Shown here: positions 8,854 to 16,821 of the stretch, piece by piece
Layout of the letters: each line of letters begins with the position of its first letter
Position numbering within the stretch: the first letter of the stretch is position 1
From: Nocardia brevicatena NBRC 12119
GTDB lineage: Bacteria > Actinomycetota > Actinomycetes > Mycobacteriales > Mycobacteriaceae
Assembly: GCF_000308495.1 (NCBI RefSeq)
Contig: NZ_BAFU01000017.1
Coordinates: forward strand, 1 to 64,000
DNA length: 64,000 bases
Direction of reading: 5' to 3'
Made by a program: the position numbers and the translations under genes
Notes under the pieces: generated by a model
What the model saw: only the letters and a program-made list of their open reading frames with translations
What the model was told of the DNA's origin: nothing
The model's database searches: none

Positions 8854-8891
8854 CTTAGCGCCGGATTTCGTCCATATGCACCACTACCCCC
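8854..8891 (-). repeat. Right terminal inverted repeat of the Tn3-family element
   Basis: Thirty-eight bases starting CTTAGCGCCGGATTTCG and ending in CCCCC, the classic length and end structure of Tn3-family repeats (GGGG outermost, GAAAT and GCTAAG inward). It lies 22 bp upstream of the TnpA start. Confidence 0.75.
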
Positions 8892-9038
8892 TGCTCCCAC
8901 CCTCCCCGGCACCACCCGGATCAGGCTGCCCTCAGCTCCGCCGACCTGCTACGACAGGCCCGAGGTCAAGGTCTTTCACCTCCACTCGAATCACAGCGCC
9001 TCACGGCGCAAACTAAATTTGTGCCAGATCCAGGATTG
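8892..9038. other. Unassigned junction between Tn3-family element and ISL3 element
   Basis: A 147-bp stretch with no open frame of interest. It does not resemble the interior of the IS256-family gene found on the other side of the ISL3 element, so the two flanks of that IS were not contiguous in a simple insertion. I see no other signal in it. Confidence 0.5.
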
Positions 9039-10722
9039 GGCTCTGGCGCAGTCTTCGTGATGCCGGTTTCTGAGTGCGGGTCTCGGAGTGTTGGGGGTTG
9101 CGGGTAATGATGTCGGGCGTGTTCGGTTGATCTTGTTCGGAAGCTGTTGCCGCACGTGGACGCTCTGGTGATCGGTAGGGTTCGCAGCGAGGGCGATGCG
9201 GTGGTCGTCGACGCTGTGGTGGCCGCGTCGAGTGCTCGGTGTCCAGGATGCGAGTCGGTCTCGGCGCGGGTGCATTCCCGCTATCAGCGGAGACTGGCCG
9301 ACGCCGCGATAGCCGGCCGCATGGTGAGCGTGCAGCTGACGGTGCGGCGGTTCTTCTGCGCGAACAGTGATTGTCCGGCGAAGACTTTCGCTGAGCAGGT
9401 GGCCGACCTGACCGTGAAGTGGTCGCGGCGCACGAACCGGTTGACGTCGATGCTGGTCGTGATCGGGTTGGCGCTGGCCGGTCGTGCCGGTGCTCGACTG
9501 GCGCGACGATTGGGGCTGCCGGCCGGTCGGGACACCCTGATCCGCCTGGTCCGCCGGTTGCCGGACCCGCCGACCGGTCCGGTCGCGGTGCTGGGTGTCG
9601 ATGATTTCGCTGTCCGTCGGGGACACCGGTACGGCACCGTCATGATCGATCTCGAGACCAGCAGACCGGTCGACCTCATCGACGGCCGGGATGGTGACGC
9701 CCTGGCCGCCTGGTTGGGTGCCAGGGCCCGACCGCGGATCATCTGCCGGGACCGGGCCGGCGGTTATGCCGAAGGCGCGCGGCAGGGTGCACCGGACGCC
9801 TTGCAGGTCGCCGACAGGTTTCACCTGTGGCAGAACCTCGGCCAGGCCGTCGAGAAAGACCTCTCGGTGATCCGCCGCGATCTTGCCGCAGCGCTGGCGG
9901 CCCAGGCTGCCGCTCAGCGATCCGGCCAGGCACCTTCGGTGGTCAACCATGCCGAACTGAAGATCGTCGGACGCTTCCGGCAACATCACGCCGCAGTCCA
10001 TCGGCTGCTGCGCCAAGGGCTCAGCAAAGCTGCGATCGGTCGTGAGCTGGGCCTGCACCCGGCAACGGTGCGGAAGTTCGCAAACGCCGCGACAGTCGAC
10101 TCCCTGATCGCGAAGAACCAGCAGCGCTCGAGCATCCTCGACGGATATCACGAGCATCTGCACCGACGCTGGAACGACGGCATCCGAAACGCTGCCCAAC
10201 TTACCCGCGAGATCGTCGAGAGGGGATACCCCGGCACCGAGCAGCAAGTGCAACGCTATCTGCGCCGCTTCCGCACCGGAACCAGCCAGATCGCCGTTCC
10301 CGCGCCACGGCCTCCGTCGGTCCGGGATATGACCCGGTGGATCATGACCGATCCTGGCAACCTCACCCGAGACGACACGACCGGCCTACGCATGCTTCGC
10401 ACACGCAGCAAAGACCTGAACCGGCTCACCAACCACGTCCAAGACTTCGCGGTCATGATGACCCGACTCGAAGGCCACCGTCTCGACGCCTGGATCGACA
10501 CCGCCGAGAAGGACACACTGCCCGCCATCGCCTCGTTCGCCCGCAACCTCCGCCGCGATATCGGCGCCGTCCGCAACGGCCTGACCCTTCCCTACAGCTC
10601 CGGCCCCGTCGAAGGCCACATCAACCGCATCAAAATGATCAAACGCCAGGGCCGAGCCAACCTCGATCTCCTCCGCAAACGCACACTGCTACAGAACTGA
10701 TCACAAAGAGTGCGCCAGAGCC
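9039..10722. mobile_element. ISL3-family insertion sequence
   Basis: Bounded by 24-bp imperfect inverted repeats at 9039-9062 (GGCTCTGGCGCAGTCTTCGT on the plus strand) and 10699-10722 (GGCTCTGGCGCACTCTTTGT on the minus strand). It holds a single transposase gene. The 8 bases outside each end (CAGGATTG left, AAGATCCG right) do not match, so there is no target duplication; one flank has been deleted or rearranged. The right flank reads straight into an IS256-family transposase. Confidence 0.85.
9147..10700 (+). CDS. ISL3-family transposase
   Basis: A 517-residue protein with an N-terminal zinc finger (CPGCESVSARVHSRY, then CANSDCPAKTF), a helix-turn-helix (GLSKAAIGRELGLHPATV) and DDE residues in [21 protein letters not shown] and GPVEGHINRIKMIKRQGRA. 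Size and order are those of ISL3 transposases. The frame opens at TTG 9147 after a stop at 9108. An ATG at 9110 is in another frame and ends at 9130; removing one G near 9126 would join it to the main frame (MSGVF then VDLVRKLLPHVD), so the natural start may have been lost by a one-base insertion. Confidence 0.88.
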   Translation: MPHVDALVIGRVRSEGDAVVVDAVVAASSARCPGCESVSARVHSRYQRRLADAAIAGRMVSVQLTVRRFFCANSDCPAKTFAEQVADLTVKWSRRTNRLTSMLVVIGLALAGRAGARLARRLGLPAGRDTLIRLVRRLPDPPTGPVAVLGVDDFAVRRGHRYGTVMIDLETSRPVDLIDGRDGDALAAWLGARARPRIICRDRAGGYAEGARQGAPDALQVADRFHLWQNLGQAVEKDLSVIRRDLAAALAAQAAAQRSGQAPSVVNHAELKIVGRFRQHHAAVHRLLRQGLSKAAIGRELGLHPATVRKFANAATVDSLIAKNQQRSSILDGYHEHLHRRWNDGIRNAAQLTREIVERGYPGTEQQVQRYLRRFRTGTSQIAVPAPRPPSVRDMTRWIMTDPGNLTRDDTTGLRMLRTRSKDLNRLTNHVQDFAVMMTRLEGHRLDAWIDTAEKDTLPAIASFARNLRRDIGAVRNGLTLPYSSGPVEGHINRIKMIKRQGRANLDLLRKRTLLQN

Positions 10723-11418
10723 AAGATCCGCGACGGCCAGGTCGCCAACCGACCCATCTATGTCGCGTTGGCGGTCACCGTCGAGGGTACCCGCGACATT
10801 CTGGGCTTGTGGGCCGGAGACGGCGGCGAGGGTGCGAAGTACTGGCTGCACGTGTTCACCGGGCTGCGTAATCGCGGTGCCGAGGACATGTGCATGCTCG
10901 TCTGCGACGGCCTCAAAGGACTTCCCGAGGCGATCGGACAGATCTGGCCGGCCGCGGTCGTGCAGACCTGTGTGGTGCATCTGCTTACGCGGCCCGCCGG
11001 CACTGGGACGCCATCGCCAAAGCATTGAAACCGATCTACACCGCGGCGACGGAATCGGCCGCGCTGGAACGGTTCTACGAATTCATCGAGGCCTGGGGCC
11101 AGAAGCATCCGGCGATCGTCAAACTATGGAAGAACTCGTGGGCCGAGTTCGTGCCGTTCCTGGCGTTCGACACCGAGATCCGCAGGGTCGTGTGCTCGAC
11201 GAATGCGATCGAGTCGGTCAACGCCCACATCCGCCGGGCCGTGCGCGCCCGCGGCCACTTCCCCAAACGAACAAGCCGCGTTGAAGTGTGTCTACCTGGC
11301 GATCATGGCCCTCGATCCCACCGGAACAGGCCAGAAACGGTGGGTCACCCGCTGGAAAGCGGCGCTGAACGCCTTCGACATCACCTTCGAAGGCCGATTC
11401 AGCGCTGGACGGAAGTAA
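10723..11418 (+). pseudogene. IS256-family transposase, 5'-truncated and frameshifted
   Basis: The C-terminal two thirds of an IS256 (mutator-type) transposase: AKIRDGQVANRPIYVALAV, then CDGLKGLPEAIGQIWP, TCVVHLL, STNAIESVNAHIRRAVRARG and CVYLAIMALDPTG. The reading frame changes near 10983-10996, where about 14 bases of the expected RNTFRY segment are missing. It changes again near 11270, where there is one extra A in the run before GAACAAGCC. The 5' part is absent because the ISL3 element abuts it. It cannot make an active enzyme. Confidence 0.85.
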
Positions 11419-11430
11419 CCCAATCAAACC

Positions 11431-11457
11431 GGGTTACACCGTTGGCTGGACAGACCC
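11431..11457 (-). repeat. Right end of the IS256-family remnant
   Basis: Read on the minus strand this begins GGGTCTGTCCAGCCAACGGT, the kind of terminal repeat seen in actinobacterial IS256 elements, 12 bp after the transposase stop. The left partner is missing from the window. Confidence 0.55.
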
Positions 11458-11499
11458 GGCACTTCCCGCCACGGTCCGCCGGAAGGCTTCTCGGGCCGT

Positions 11500-12702
11500 T
11501 TAGAGGCCGAGTTTGGTGACGGCGTTGTCGGCCAGCGGATCGGCGGTGCGGATGTAGCCGTGCACGGTGCGCGGGTTGGACCAACGGCCCTGGCGCATGA
11601 TCTCGCGGTCGGCGGCGCCACCGAGGGCGGCCTGGGTGGCGAAACCGGCACGCAGGGAGTGGCCGGAGAACAGGTCGGGGTCGAGTCCGGCGCGGGTGGC
11701 GTAGCGTTTGACGAGTTCGGCGACCGCGCGACCGGATATCGGGGTGGCACCGAGTCCGCCGTGTCGGGTGATGGCGGGGAATAACGGATGGTCGTGGGGG
11801 AGGTCGGGGTCGGGGATGTAGCCGTGGCAACGGTGGATGCGGGGGTTCGGTCGGGGGAGTTGGTCGAGCCAGGTTCGTAGCCTGTGGGTGTTACGGATAT
11901 GGACGGTGAGCAGGCGTGTCCAGTCGGCGTAGGCACAGACGGGGCAGGTGTGCGGGGACGTGCCACGAGGGAGGGCGACTCGGTGTTCGTGGATGCCGGT
12001 GGGGTCGGTTTTGGTGGCGGGGAGGTGGATGAGCAGCATCGGTTCGCCGGTGGTGTGGTCCTGGCCGAGGTGGATATCGCCGACGCGGAGCGCGGCGAGT
12101 TCGCTGCGGCGTAGCGCGCCGGCGAAGCCGATGAGCAGGAGGAGCGCGTCGCGGCGGCGGGCGGGTTCGCCGGGATGGCCTGCAGGGGGCAGTTGCGCGA
12201 GGAGCTCGTCGAGGGTGTGCAGCAGGATGGGGCGTTTTCGGCGGGGTCGGGTGCGGCGGGCGCGGCGGATACCGCGCAGGGTGAGGCGGACGACGTCTGA
12301 GCGGGTGGGGGAGGCCAAGCCGTTGGCGGCATGGACGGCGGCGATGGCGGCCGCCTTGCGTTCGAGGGTGGTGGGCGCGAAGGCGTGGCGGCCGTCGGGT
12401 CGCCGGGTGTCGGCGGCCGCGGCGAGGTAGACGGCGATGTCGAGGGGGTCGGCGGGTAGGGCGAGCCGGCCTTCGTCGGCGCACCAGGCGGCCCAGGCGA
12501 GCCAGTCTCTGCGGTAGGCGCGGACGGTGTTGGGGGATTGGGACGCGGTGAGGTAGCGGGCGAGGGCCTCGGACTGTTCGTCGTCGAATCGCTCGCGCAC
12601 CACGCGGAGTGCCGCGGTGTCGATCAGGACGCTGTGGACGCCGCGGCGGAGTTCGGTGCGGACCGCGTCGGGTAGGGCGATGGCTGGGGGGTTGTCGACC
12701 AT
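11500..12702 (-). CDS. Tyrosine recombinase / site-specific integrase
   Basis: A 400-residue phage-integrase-family protein. N-terminal SAM-like domain about 45-135 (SPNTVRAYRRDWLAWAAWC). Catalytic domain about 160-395 with Arg in GALRRSELAALR, HxxR in SGHSLRAGF, Trp/Arg in GRWSNPRTV and Tyr in HGYIRTAD, so it looks intact. An internal CPVCAYADW pair of Cys is typical of a subgroup found on actinobacterial plasmids and transposons. The upstream region (12732-12928) contains nested inverted repeats that are the likely recombination site. It is longer than the recombinase at 4908 and clearly a different type. No excisionase was seen. Confidence 0.88.
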   Translation of the reverse strand: MVDNPPAIALPDAVRTELRRGVHSVLIDTAALRVVRERFDDEQSEALARYLTASQSPNTVRAYRRDWLAWAAWCADEGRLALPADPLDIAVYLAAAADTRRPDGRHAFAPTTLERKAAAIAAVHAANGLASPTRSDVVRLTLRGIRRARRTRPRRKRPILLHTLDELLAQLPPAGHPGEPARRRDALLLLIGFAGALRRSELAALRVGDIHLGQDHTTGEPMLLIHLPATKTDPTGIHEHRVALPRGTSPHTCPVCAYADWTRLLTVHIRNTHRLRTWLDQLPRPNPRIHRCHGYIPDPDLPHDHPLFPAITRHGGLGATPISGRAVAELVKRYATRAGLDPDLFSGHSLRAGFATQAALGGAADREIMRQGRWSNPRTVHGYIRTADPLADNAVTKLGL

Positions 12703-12731
12703 GCGGGCCTGATCCTCTTTCCAACTTGTTT

Positions 12732-12928
12732 CGTAGCGTTTTCGTTTCGTATTCCGTTTCGAAACGAAAGACGTGGTGTGCGTAGCGGTTACGATTCACC
12801 GTACCGTCTGGCCTCCGATAAGGTTCACTTATCGGAGGCCAGAAATCCGGCACCCTTCTGGAGTCTCACATACCTCTTTCGCCATACTGTTTCGTTTAAT
12901 TCGTTTGTATACAACGAAAAACGCTACG
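12732..12928. repeat. Outer inverted repeats around the recombinase site
   Basis: CGTAGCGTTTTCGTT at 12732-12746 is repeated inverted as AACGAAAAACGCTACG at 12913-12928, with one extra A. The pair is nearly centred (12830) on the palindrome at 12808-12842. Several TTTCGTT/AACGAAA motifs lie inside, including CGTTTCGAAACG at 12755-12766. This region is AT-rich compared with its surroundings and upstream of the recombinase at 12702. It looks like arm sites around a core. Confidence 0.6.
12808..12842. repeat. Perfect 15-bp inverted repeat, candidate core site
   Basis: Arms CTGGCCTCCGATAAG and its exact complement flank GTTCA (12823-12827). GATAA is at -8 to -4 and TTATC at +4 to +8 from the centre, the same spacing as in the palindrome at 3467-3499. 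It lies 106 bp upstream of the tyrosine recombinase start at 12702. Crossover core is the preferred reading; operator is possible. Confidence 0.65.
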
Positions 12929-13731
12929 TTTTTCCGGCGGCGGATTGCGGGATACGGGGATCCGGTAAGCAGGCCGGCATGATGCTGCGGTCCCGCCAAC
13001 GTGTATGCATTGCAACTCGGTCTGCCGTTCCGAGTGAGAGCTCGAGCCGCTTCTCCGGAGCGCGCCCCCGGCGCGAGCATCCGGCGCCGCACTCGCAGAC
13101 GCAGTAGTTACCCCACCCATGCAGCCTCTCGAATGAGATGGTCACGCTCTGGCACCGAGGCACCGACCGAACGTTATGTTCACTGCGGGCTCCGGGCGTC
13201 ATCGGCACGTAGCCGACGCCCCATGGCCGCCCGGTCGGTGCCGAGCGCTGAAAGTCCGGCTCGGCGGGACCTCCTCGGCGAACACGATCCCGTCGGCGCC
13301 GGCCACATGGCCGGATTCAGAGGAGTAGCCGAACCAGGGGACACGCGGGGAGCCGGCGTCACATCGACGAGGGCAAGCGGCCGAGTTGGCGGACGTCGAC
13401 GACGTATCGACCCTCCGAGAGCGCGCACAGCAGCTCTTCGATGGTGTGTCGTCGAACGCACGCATCCAGCGCACAGGCCCACGGTTGGTCGCAGACGCGC
13501 CCCGTCCGTGGCCGAAGCCGCGCGCCATGACCTCGTCGAGGCCGCCCGTACCCGACGGATGTAGCCTCGGCTCATCACGCGGTCGCTCTCGATCGTGATC
13601 GGCCGGTGGCCCTCCTGGTCGACGAAAGAACAGCTGGAGTGCGCCCGAGCCCGGGTGACCACGCCGAGCTCGCAGCATTTCCCGGCCGAACTCCCATCAA
13701 TTCGGGATAGATCCCGTTCAGACATTCAGCG
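12929..13731. other. No intact gene; probable decayed sequence
   Basis: Open stretches exist on both strands (for example minus 13180-13725 and 13199-13678) but none gives a recognisable protein from end to end. On the minus strand sensible-looking pieces (IEELLCALSEGRYVVDVRQ near 13400, and GVGYVPMTPGARSEH near 13210) fall in a frame with stops between them, suggesting a decayed gene of unknown type next to the mobile block. Confidence 0.4.
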
Positions 13732-14409
13732 TCACAGTTCGGGGACCGTGACATGCTCGATCGGCACCGCCACACCGGCGGGTGGGACTGCTTGCCGGTT
13801 ACATTGCGCTTCGGGACGGTCCGGGCCGTTCAGATGGCGACGCACCGCCGCGCTCGTGCGGTCGAGGTCACCGGTTGCGAGCAGATCGATCAGCGCGCCC
13901 CGCAGGAGGGCCAGCACCTGTGTGCGTTGGGCACGTCCGTCGTCTGTGTGTCTGATGTGCTCGGGTTGCGCGGTGGCCAGGATATCGAGCCAGTCCTGGA
14001 CGGTCTGTCGCGCGAAGCCCGCCCAGGGGCTCTCGGGTTCGACCAGCGAACGAGCATAACCCTCCAGCCATAGCTGGAGCAGAGCGCGGTGTTCGTCGGC
14101 GGCGAGCCAGGTCCACAGCCGCTCGGCGACCGGCACCAGTCGATCGGTGTCGGCCGCGGCGCCAATCGATGGCGAGAGGTCGAGGTCGGCGAGCAGGTCG
14201 AGTTCCGCGGAACGGGCGCGTGCAAGCAGGGCGCGCACCAATCCTTCTTTGCTACCGAACAGGTACAGCAGCACCCGTGGGCTGGATCCGATCGCCTTCG
14301 CCAGTGGTCGCAGCGACAACTCCGCCAGCCCGTGGGTGAGTGCGTACCGGTAGGCGGCCTCGAGCAGTTCGGTTCGGCGTGCGGAAGGGCTTGCGGACAC
14401 CTCGGTCAT
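13732..14409 (-). CDS. TetR-family transcriptional regulator
   Basis: A 225-residue protein. The N-terminal helix-turn-helix spans about 10-55 (RRTELLEAAYRYALTHG, then LSLRPLAKAIGSSPRVLLYL, FGSKEGLVRALL), the TetR pattern. The C-terminal half is an all-helical ligand-binding domain. The longer open frame to 14673 is not used because ATG 14409 begins just before the conserved region and next to the promoter. An 18-bp palindrome lies 19 bp upstream, between this gene and the divergent acetyltransferase, so autoregulation and control of that gene are likely. Confidence 0.9.
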   Translation of the reverse strand: MTEVSASPSARRTELLEAAYRYALTHGLAELSLRPLAKAIGSSPRVLLYLFGSKEGLVRALLARARSAELDLLADLDLSPSIGAAADTDRLVPVAERLWTWLAADEHRALLQLWLEGYARSLVEPESPWAGFARQTVQDWLDILATAQPEHIRHTDDGRAQRTQVLALLRGALIDLLATGDLDRTSAAVRRHLNGPDRPEAQCNRQAVPPAGVAVPIEHVTVPEL

Positions 14410-14427
14410 GGGTGCATCCTTTTCTCG

Positions 14428-14445
14428 CTGAAACAGTTGTTTCAG
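14428..14445. promoter_or_regulatory. Probable TetR operator
   Basis: CTGAAACA and its exact complement TGTTTCAG are separated by GT. It is in the 81-bp gap between the divergent TetR (start 14409) and acetyltransferase (start 14491) genes, where a TetR operator is expected. Confidence 0.7.
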
Positions 14446-14490
14446 TGGCAGCGTATCGCAGGGGGAAGCACCCCGGTGAGGAGGACGGCC

Positions 14491-15006
14491 ATGACCGGTG
14501 CACACGGTGATGCGGACGACGGCCAAGCGGTGACCATCCGCGCGCTCGACCGACCGGGGGATCTGGGCTGGGTGGTGCAGGCCCACGGTGAGATATATGC
14601 CGATGAGTTCGGCTGGGATACGGGCTTTGAAGTGCTCGTGGTGAAGATTGTCGCCGAATACGCCACCGGACACGATAGGTCACGAGAAACGGCGTGGGTC
14701 GCCGAGTTGGACGGTGAGCGGGTGGGGTGTGTCTTCTGTGTGCGCACCGATGACGATACGGCCAAACTGCGTCTACTGCTGGTACATCCGAAGGCCCGTG
14801 GACGGGGTGTGGGGGAGCGCCTGGTGTCGACCTGCCTGGATTTCGCCCGCGATGTCGGCTATCGGCGAATCACGTTGTGGACCAACGATGTACTCGCCGC
14901 GGCCCGGCGAATCTATGTGGGCCATGGTTTCGAGTTGGTCGACCGGGACGAGCACTACAGCTTCGGTCGTGATCTGGTCGGCCAGAACTGGGTGCGAGGC
15001 CTGTAG
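14491..15006 (+). CDS. GNAT-family N-acetyltransferase
   Basis: A 171-residue protein with the GNAT acetyl-CoA motif A: LRLLLVHPKARGRGVGERLV, followed by YRRITLWTNDVLAAARRIY and GHGFELVD (motif B). It transfers an acetyl group from acetyl-CoA to an amine; the substrate cannot be read. Start ATG 14491 has a strong GAGGAGG site 5 bases upstream; the open frame further back runs into the TetR gene and is ignored. Similar domains are found fused to MarR regulators in other bacteria, but here there is none. It is probably repressed by the divergent TetR. Confidence 0.88.
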   Translation: MTGAHGDADDGQAVTIRALDRPGDLGWVVQAHGEIYADEFGWDTGFEVLVVKIVAEYATGHDRSRETAWVAELDGERVGCVFCVRTDDDTAKLRLLLVHPKARGRGVGERLVSTCLDFARDVGYRRITLWTNDVLAAARRIYVGHGFELVDRDEHYSFGRDLVGQNWVRGL

Positions 15007-15018
15007 GCGGTTGTTCCG

Positions 15019-15459
15019 TCAGTCCGATATCCAGTTCGCCGGCGCCTGTTCGGCGCGTGGGCGAGCACCGATGAAACTGTCGGCCACCCGGGTCAGCAAC
15101 TCCGGTCCCGACATCAATGCCAGCTCGGAGTAGGCGATGGGCCTGGCGGCGAACACCACCAGATACTCGGCGCTGTCGGGCCAGAACCCGAATCCGATGC
15201 CGTCGGCGACCTCGGTATCCCGGTCTCTGGTGCTGAACGCCCACCGGATCTGCCCCGGTTCGGGTGGCACCAGCATTCCGATGGCATCGGCGTGGGTGAC
15301 GAGCTGTACCACCGACCGCACCGTCACCGACCGTCCTGCCGCCCACGCCGCCGCGATCGGTGAGACCCGGAACCGCCATCCGTGCGTACGTGCGTCGAAC
15401 TCTCGGCTCGCGATCTCGTAACGCCGTCGATTTTCCGCATAGTACGCCTTCAGATCCAT
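15019..15459 (-). CDS. Hypothetical protein, 146 residues
   Basis: A soluble alpha/beta protein beginning MDLKAYYAENRRRYEIASRE and containing LVTHADAIGMLVPPEPGQIRW and IAYSELALMSGPELLTRVAD. I do not recognise the family. ATG 15459 is chosen over 15474 because GGAAGG lies 6 bases upstream. It converges on the acetyltransferase with a 12-bp gap and is divergent from the coiled-coil gene at 15588. No signal peptide or membrane segment. Codon use is normal for the region, so it is likely a real gene. Confidence 0.65.
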   Translation of the reverse strand: MDLKAYYAENRRRYEIASREFDARTHGWRFRVSPIAAAWAAGRSVTVRSVVQLVTHADAIGMLVPPEPGQIRWAFSTRDRDTEVADGIGFGFWPDSAEYLVVFAARPIAYSELALMSGPELLTRVADSFIGARPRAEQAPANWISD

Positions 15460-15587
15460 GGATCCCTTCCACATGCCGCTGATCCGAGGGAGAGGGTACT
15501 CGCTGCGTTCCGGCTCGATGGATGGCGATCCGGCCGAGGACGCCCGTGCTTCCCCGATGCGCGGTGGGCGAGTATTACGATTCTGCG

Positions 15588-16700
15588 GTGCCGAATGTCT
15601 GCAACTATCCGGGCTGTGCCCGGCCGATCACCCGCGGCGGGGGACCCGGCCGCCCTTCGGAGTATTGCGACCTGCCCGAGCACACCCGATGGCGGGCGTG
15701 GCGGGAACGGCAACGGTTGCAGCAGGAGACTCCCACCCCCACCGACAACGTCACTGTGACGGATAGGGGGCCGGTGACGACGGCCCGGCTGCGCGCCGAC
15801 GAACTATTGGCCCAGTTCCGAGGTCTGGCCGAGCAGCTCGGCGCCACCCTCGATTCCGCTGTCGCCGAGCTGTCCACCCTGGCCGACCCATCGGCGGCCG
15901 AGGCGCAGGTGCAGGCCGTGCAGGCCGATGCCGCCCGACGTATCGCCGAGGCCGAGATGGCCGCGGCCGCGGCCGAACAGGCCCGCCGGGAAGCGGTGGA
16001 ATCGCGCACCGCGGCCGAGGCGGCGGCCGAGGACGCCGCGGCCACGGCGGAGGCCGCCGAAGCCAGGGTCGTCGAGGCGGAATCGCGCACCGCGGCCGCC
16101 CACACCGCCCGCGACGACGCTCTGCGCGAGGTGGAGGCGGTCACCACCCGCGCCGCCGATGATGTCTTCGCCGCCCGCAGCGCCGCCGAGGCCGAGATCC
16201 GCGAGATACGGCGCGAATCCGGCGAAGAGATGGAACGGCTACGAGCACAGTGCGCCGAGGAGATCGACCGGGCACGCCGCGGTGCGGACACCGAGATCGA
16301 GCAGGCGCGTCGCGCGGCAGACCAACAGGTGGCCGCCGCCGTGGCGGAACGTAATCTGGCCGTGCAACGCGCCGCCGATGCGGACCGCGCGGCGGAGCGG
16401 GCGGAACAGGCGGCGGCCGAACGCACCGAGGCGGCACGGGAAGCGCGTACCGAGCTGCACCGGCTGCGCGCCGAATTGGACGCGGTGCGAGCCGAGCTCG
16501 GCGACCTACGGCGCACCGCGGTGGCCGACCTGGCTGCCGCGCGGGCGCAGGCCGCCGAGCAGGTGGAGCAGGTGCGCGCGGAGGCAGCCCACCGCATAGA
16601 GGCGCTGGAGCAGGCGCGGGCGCAGACCCTGGTGCGCGCCGAACGCGCCGAACGTCAACTCGACGCCCTGGTGACCCCCGGCGACGAAGAGGCGTCCTGA
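15588..16700 (+). CDS. Coiled-coil protein with N-terminal Cys/His cluster
   Basis: About 370 residues. The N-terminus has CNYPGCARP, then YCDLPEHTRWRAWRERQ, a compact Cys/Cys/Cys/His cluster that could bind zinc. From about residue 60 to the end it is almost unbroken Ala/Glu/Arg heptad repeat, a long coiled coil like KfrA-type or SMC-like structural proteins. GTG 15588 is favoured over ATG 15522 because TACGAT at 15576-15581 is a good -10 box ending 6 bases before it, which fits a leaderless transcript, and neither start has a ribosome site. Possible DNA- or nucleoid-associated role; function unknown. Confidence 0.75.
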   Translation: MPNVCNYPGCARPITRGGGPGRPSEYCDLPEHTRWRAWRERQRLQQETPTPTDNVTVTDRGPVTTARLRADELLAQFRGLAEQLGATLDSAVAELSTLADPSAAEAQVQAVQADAARRIAEAEMAAAAAEQARREAVESRTAAEAAAEDAAATAEAAEARVVEAESRTAAAHTARDDALREVEAVTTRAADDVFAARSAAEAEIREIRRESGEEMERLRAQCAEEIDRARRGADTEIEQARRAADQQVAAAVAERNLAVQRAADADRAAERAEQAAAERTEAAREARTELHRLRAELDAVRAELGDLRRTAVADLAAARAQAAEQVEQVRAEAAHRIEALEQARAQTLVRAERAERQLDALVTPGDEEAS

Positions 16701-16821
16701 GGGTTCGCCGCGCGGGACCCTCGAGACCCTTCAGCGAGCGTCGTCGACGCAGATCACGACGCCGTAGTGCCATATAGGCAATCTCCCGGCAATCGCCCGG
16801 TCTCGGTCATATCATGTCGCT

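Larger units (their letters stand above)
3420..8891. mobile_element. Tn3-family transposon with tyrosine-recombinase module
   Basis: The right end is clear: a 38-bp terminal repeat at 8854-8891 ends in CCCCC outward and has the Tn3-type inner end CTTAGCGCCGGATTTCG. The left end is degenerate near 3420-3463, sharing ATCCGGCGCTAA with the right repeat. Inside, from left, are a 33-bp palindrome, a three-gene operon ending in a tyrosine recombinase, and a convergent two-frame TnpA. Cointegrate resolution in Tn3 relatives such as Tn4430 uses a tyrosine recombinase (TnpI) and a site near one end, and this layout matches. No 5-bp target duplication was found, so the left boundary is approximate and the element may be immobile. 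Confidence 0.75.

Noticed and set aside
12842-12852. GAAATCCGGC resembling part of the Tn3-type terminal repeat
   Set aside because: Only 10 bases, in the wrong orientation for an end, and no GGGG end follows.
13180-13725. A minus-strand gene next to the mobile block
   Set aside because: No single frame is protein-like over its length, and the plausible pieces fall in frames interrupted by stops.
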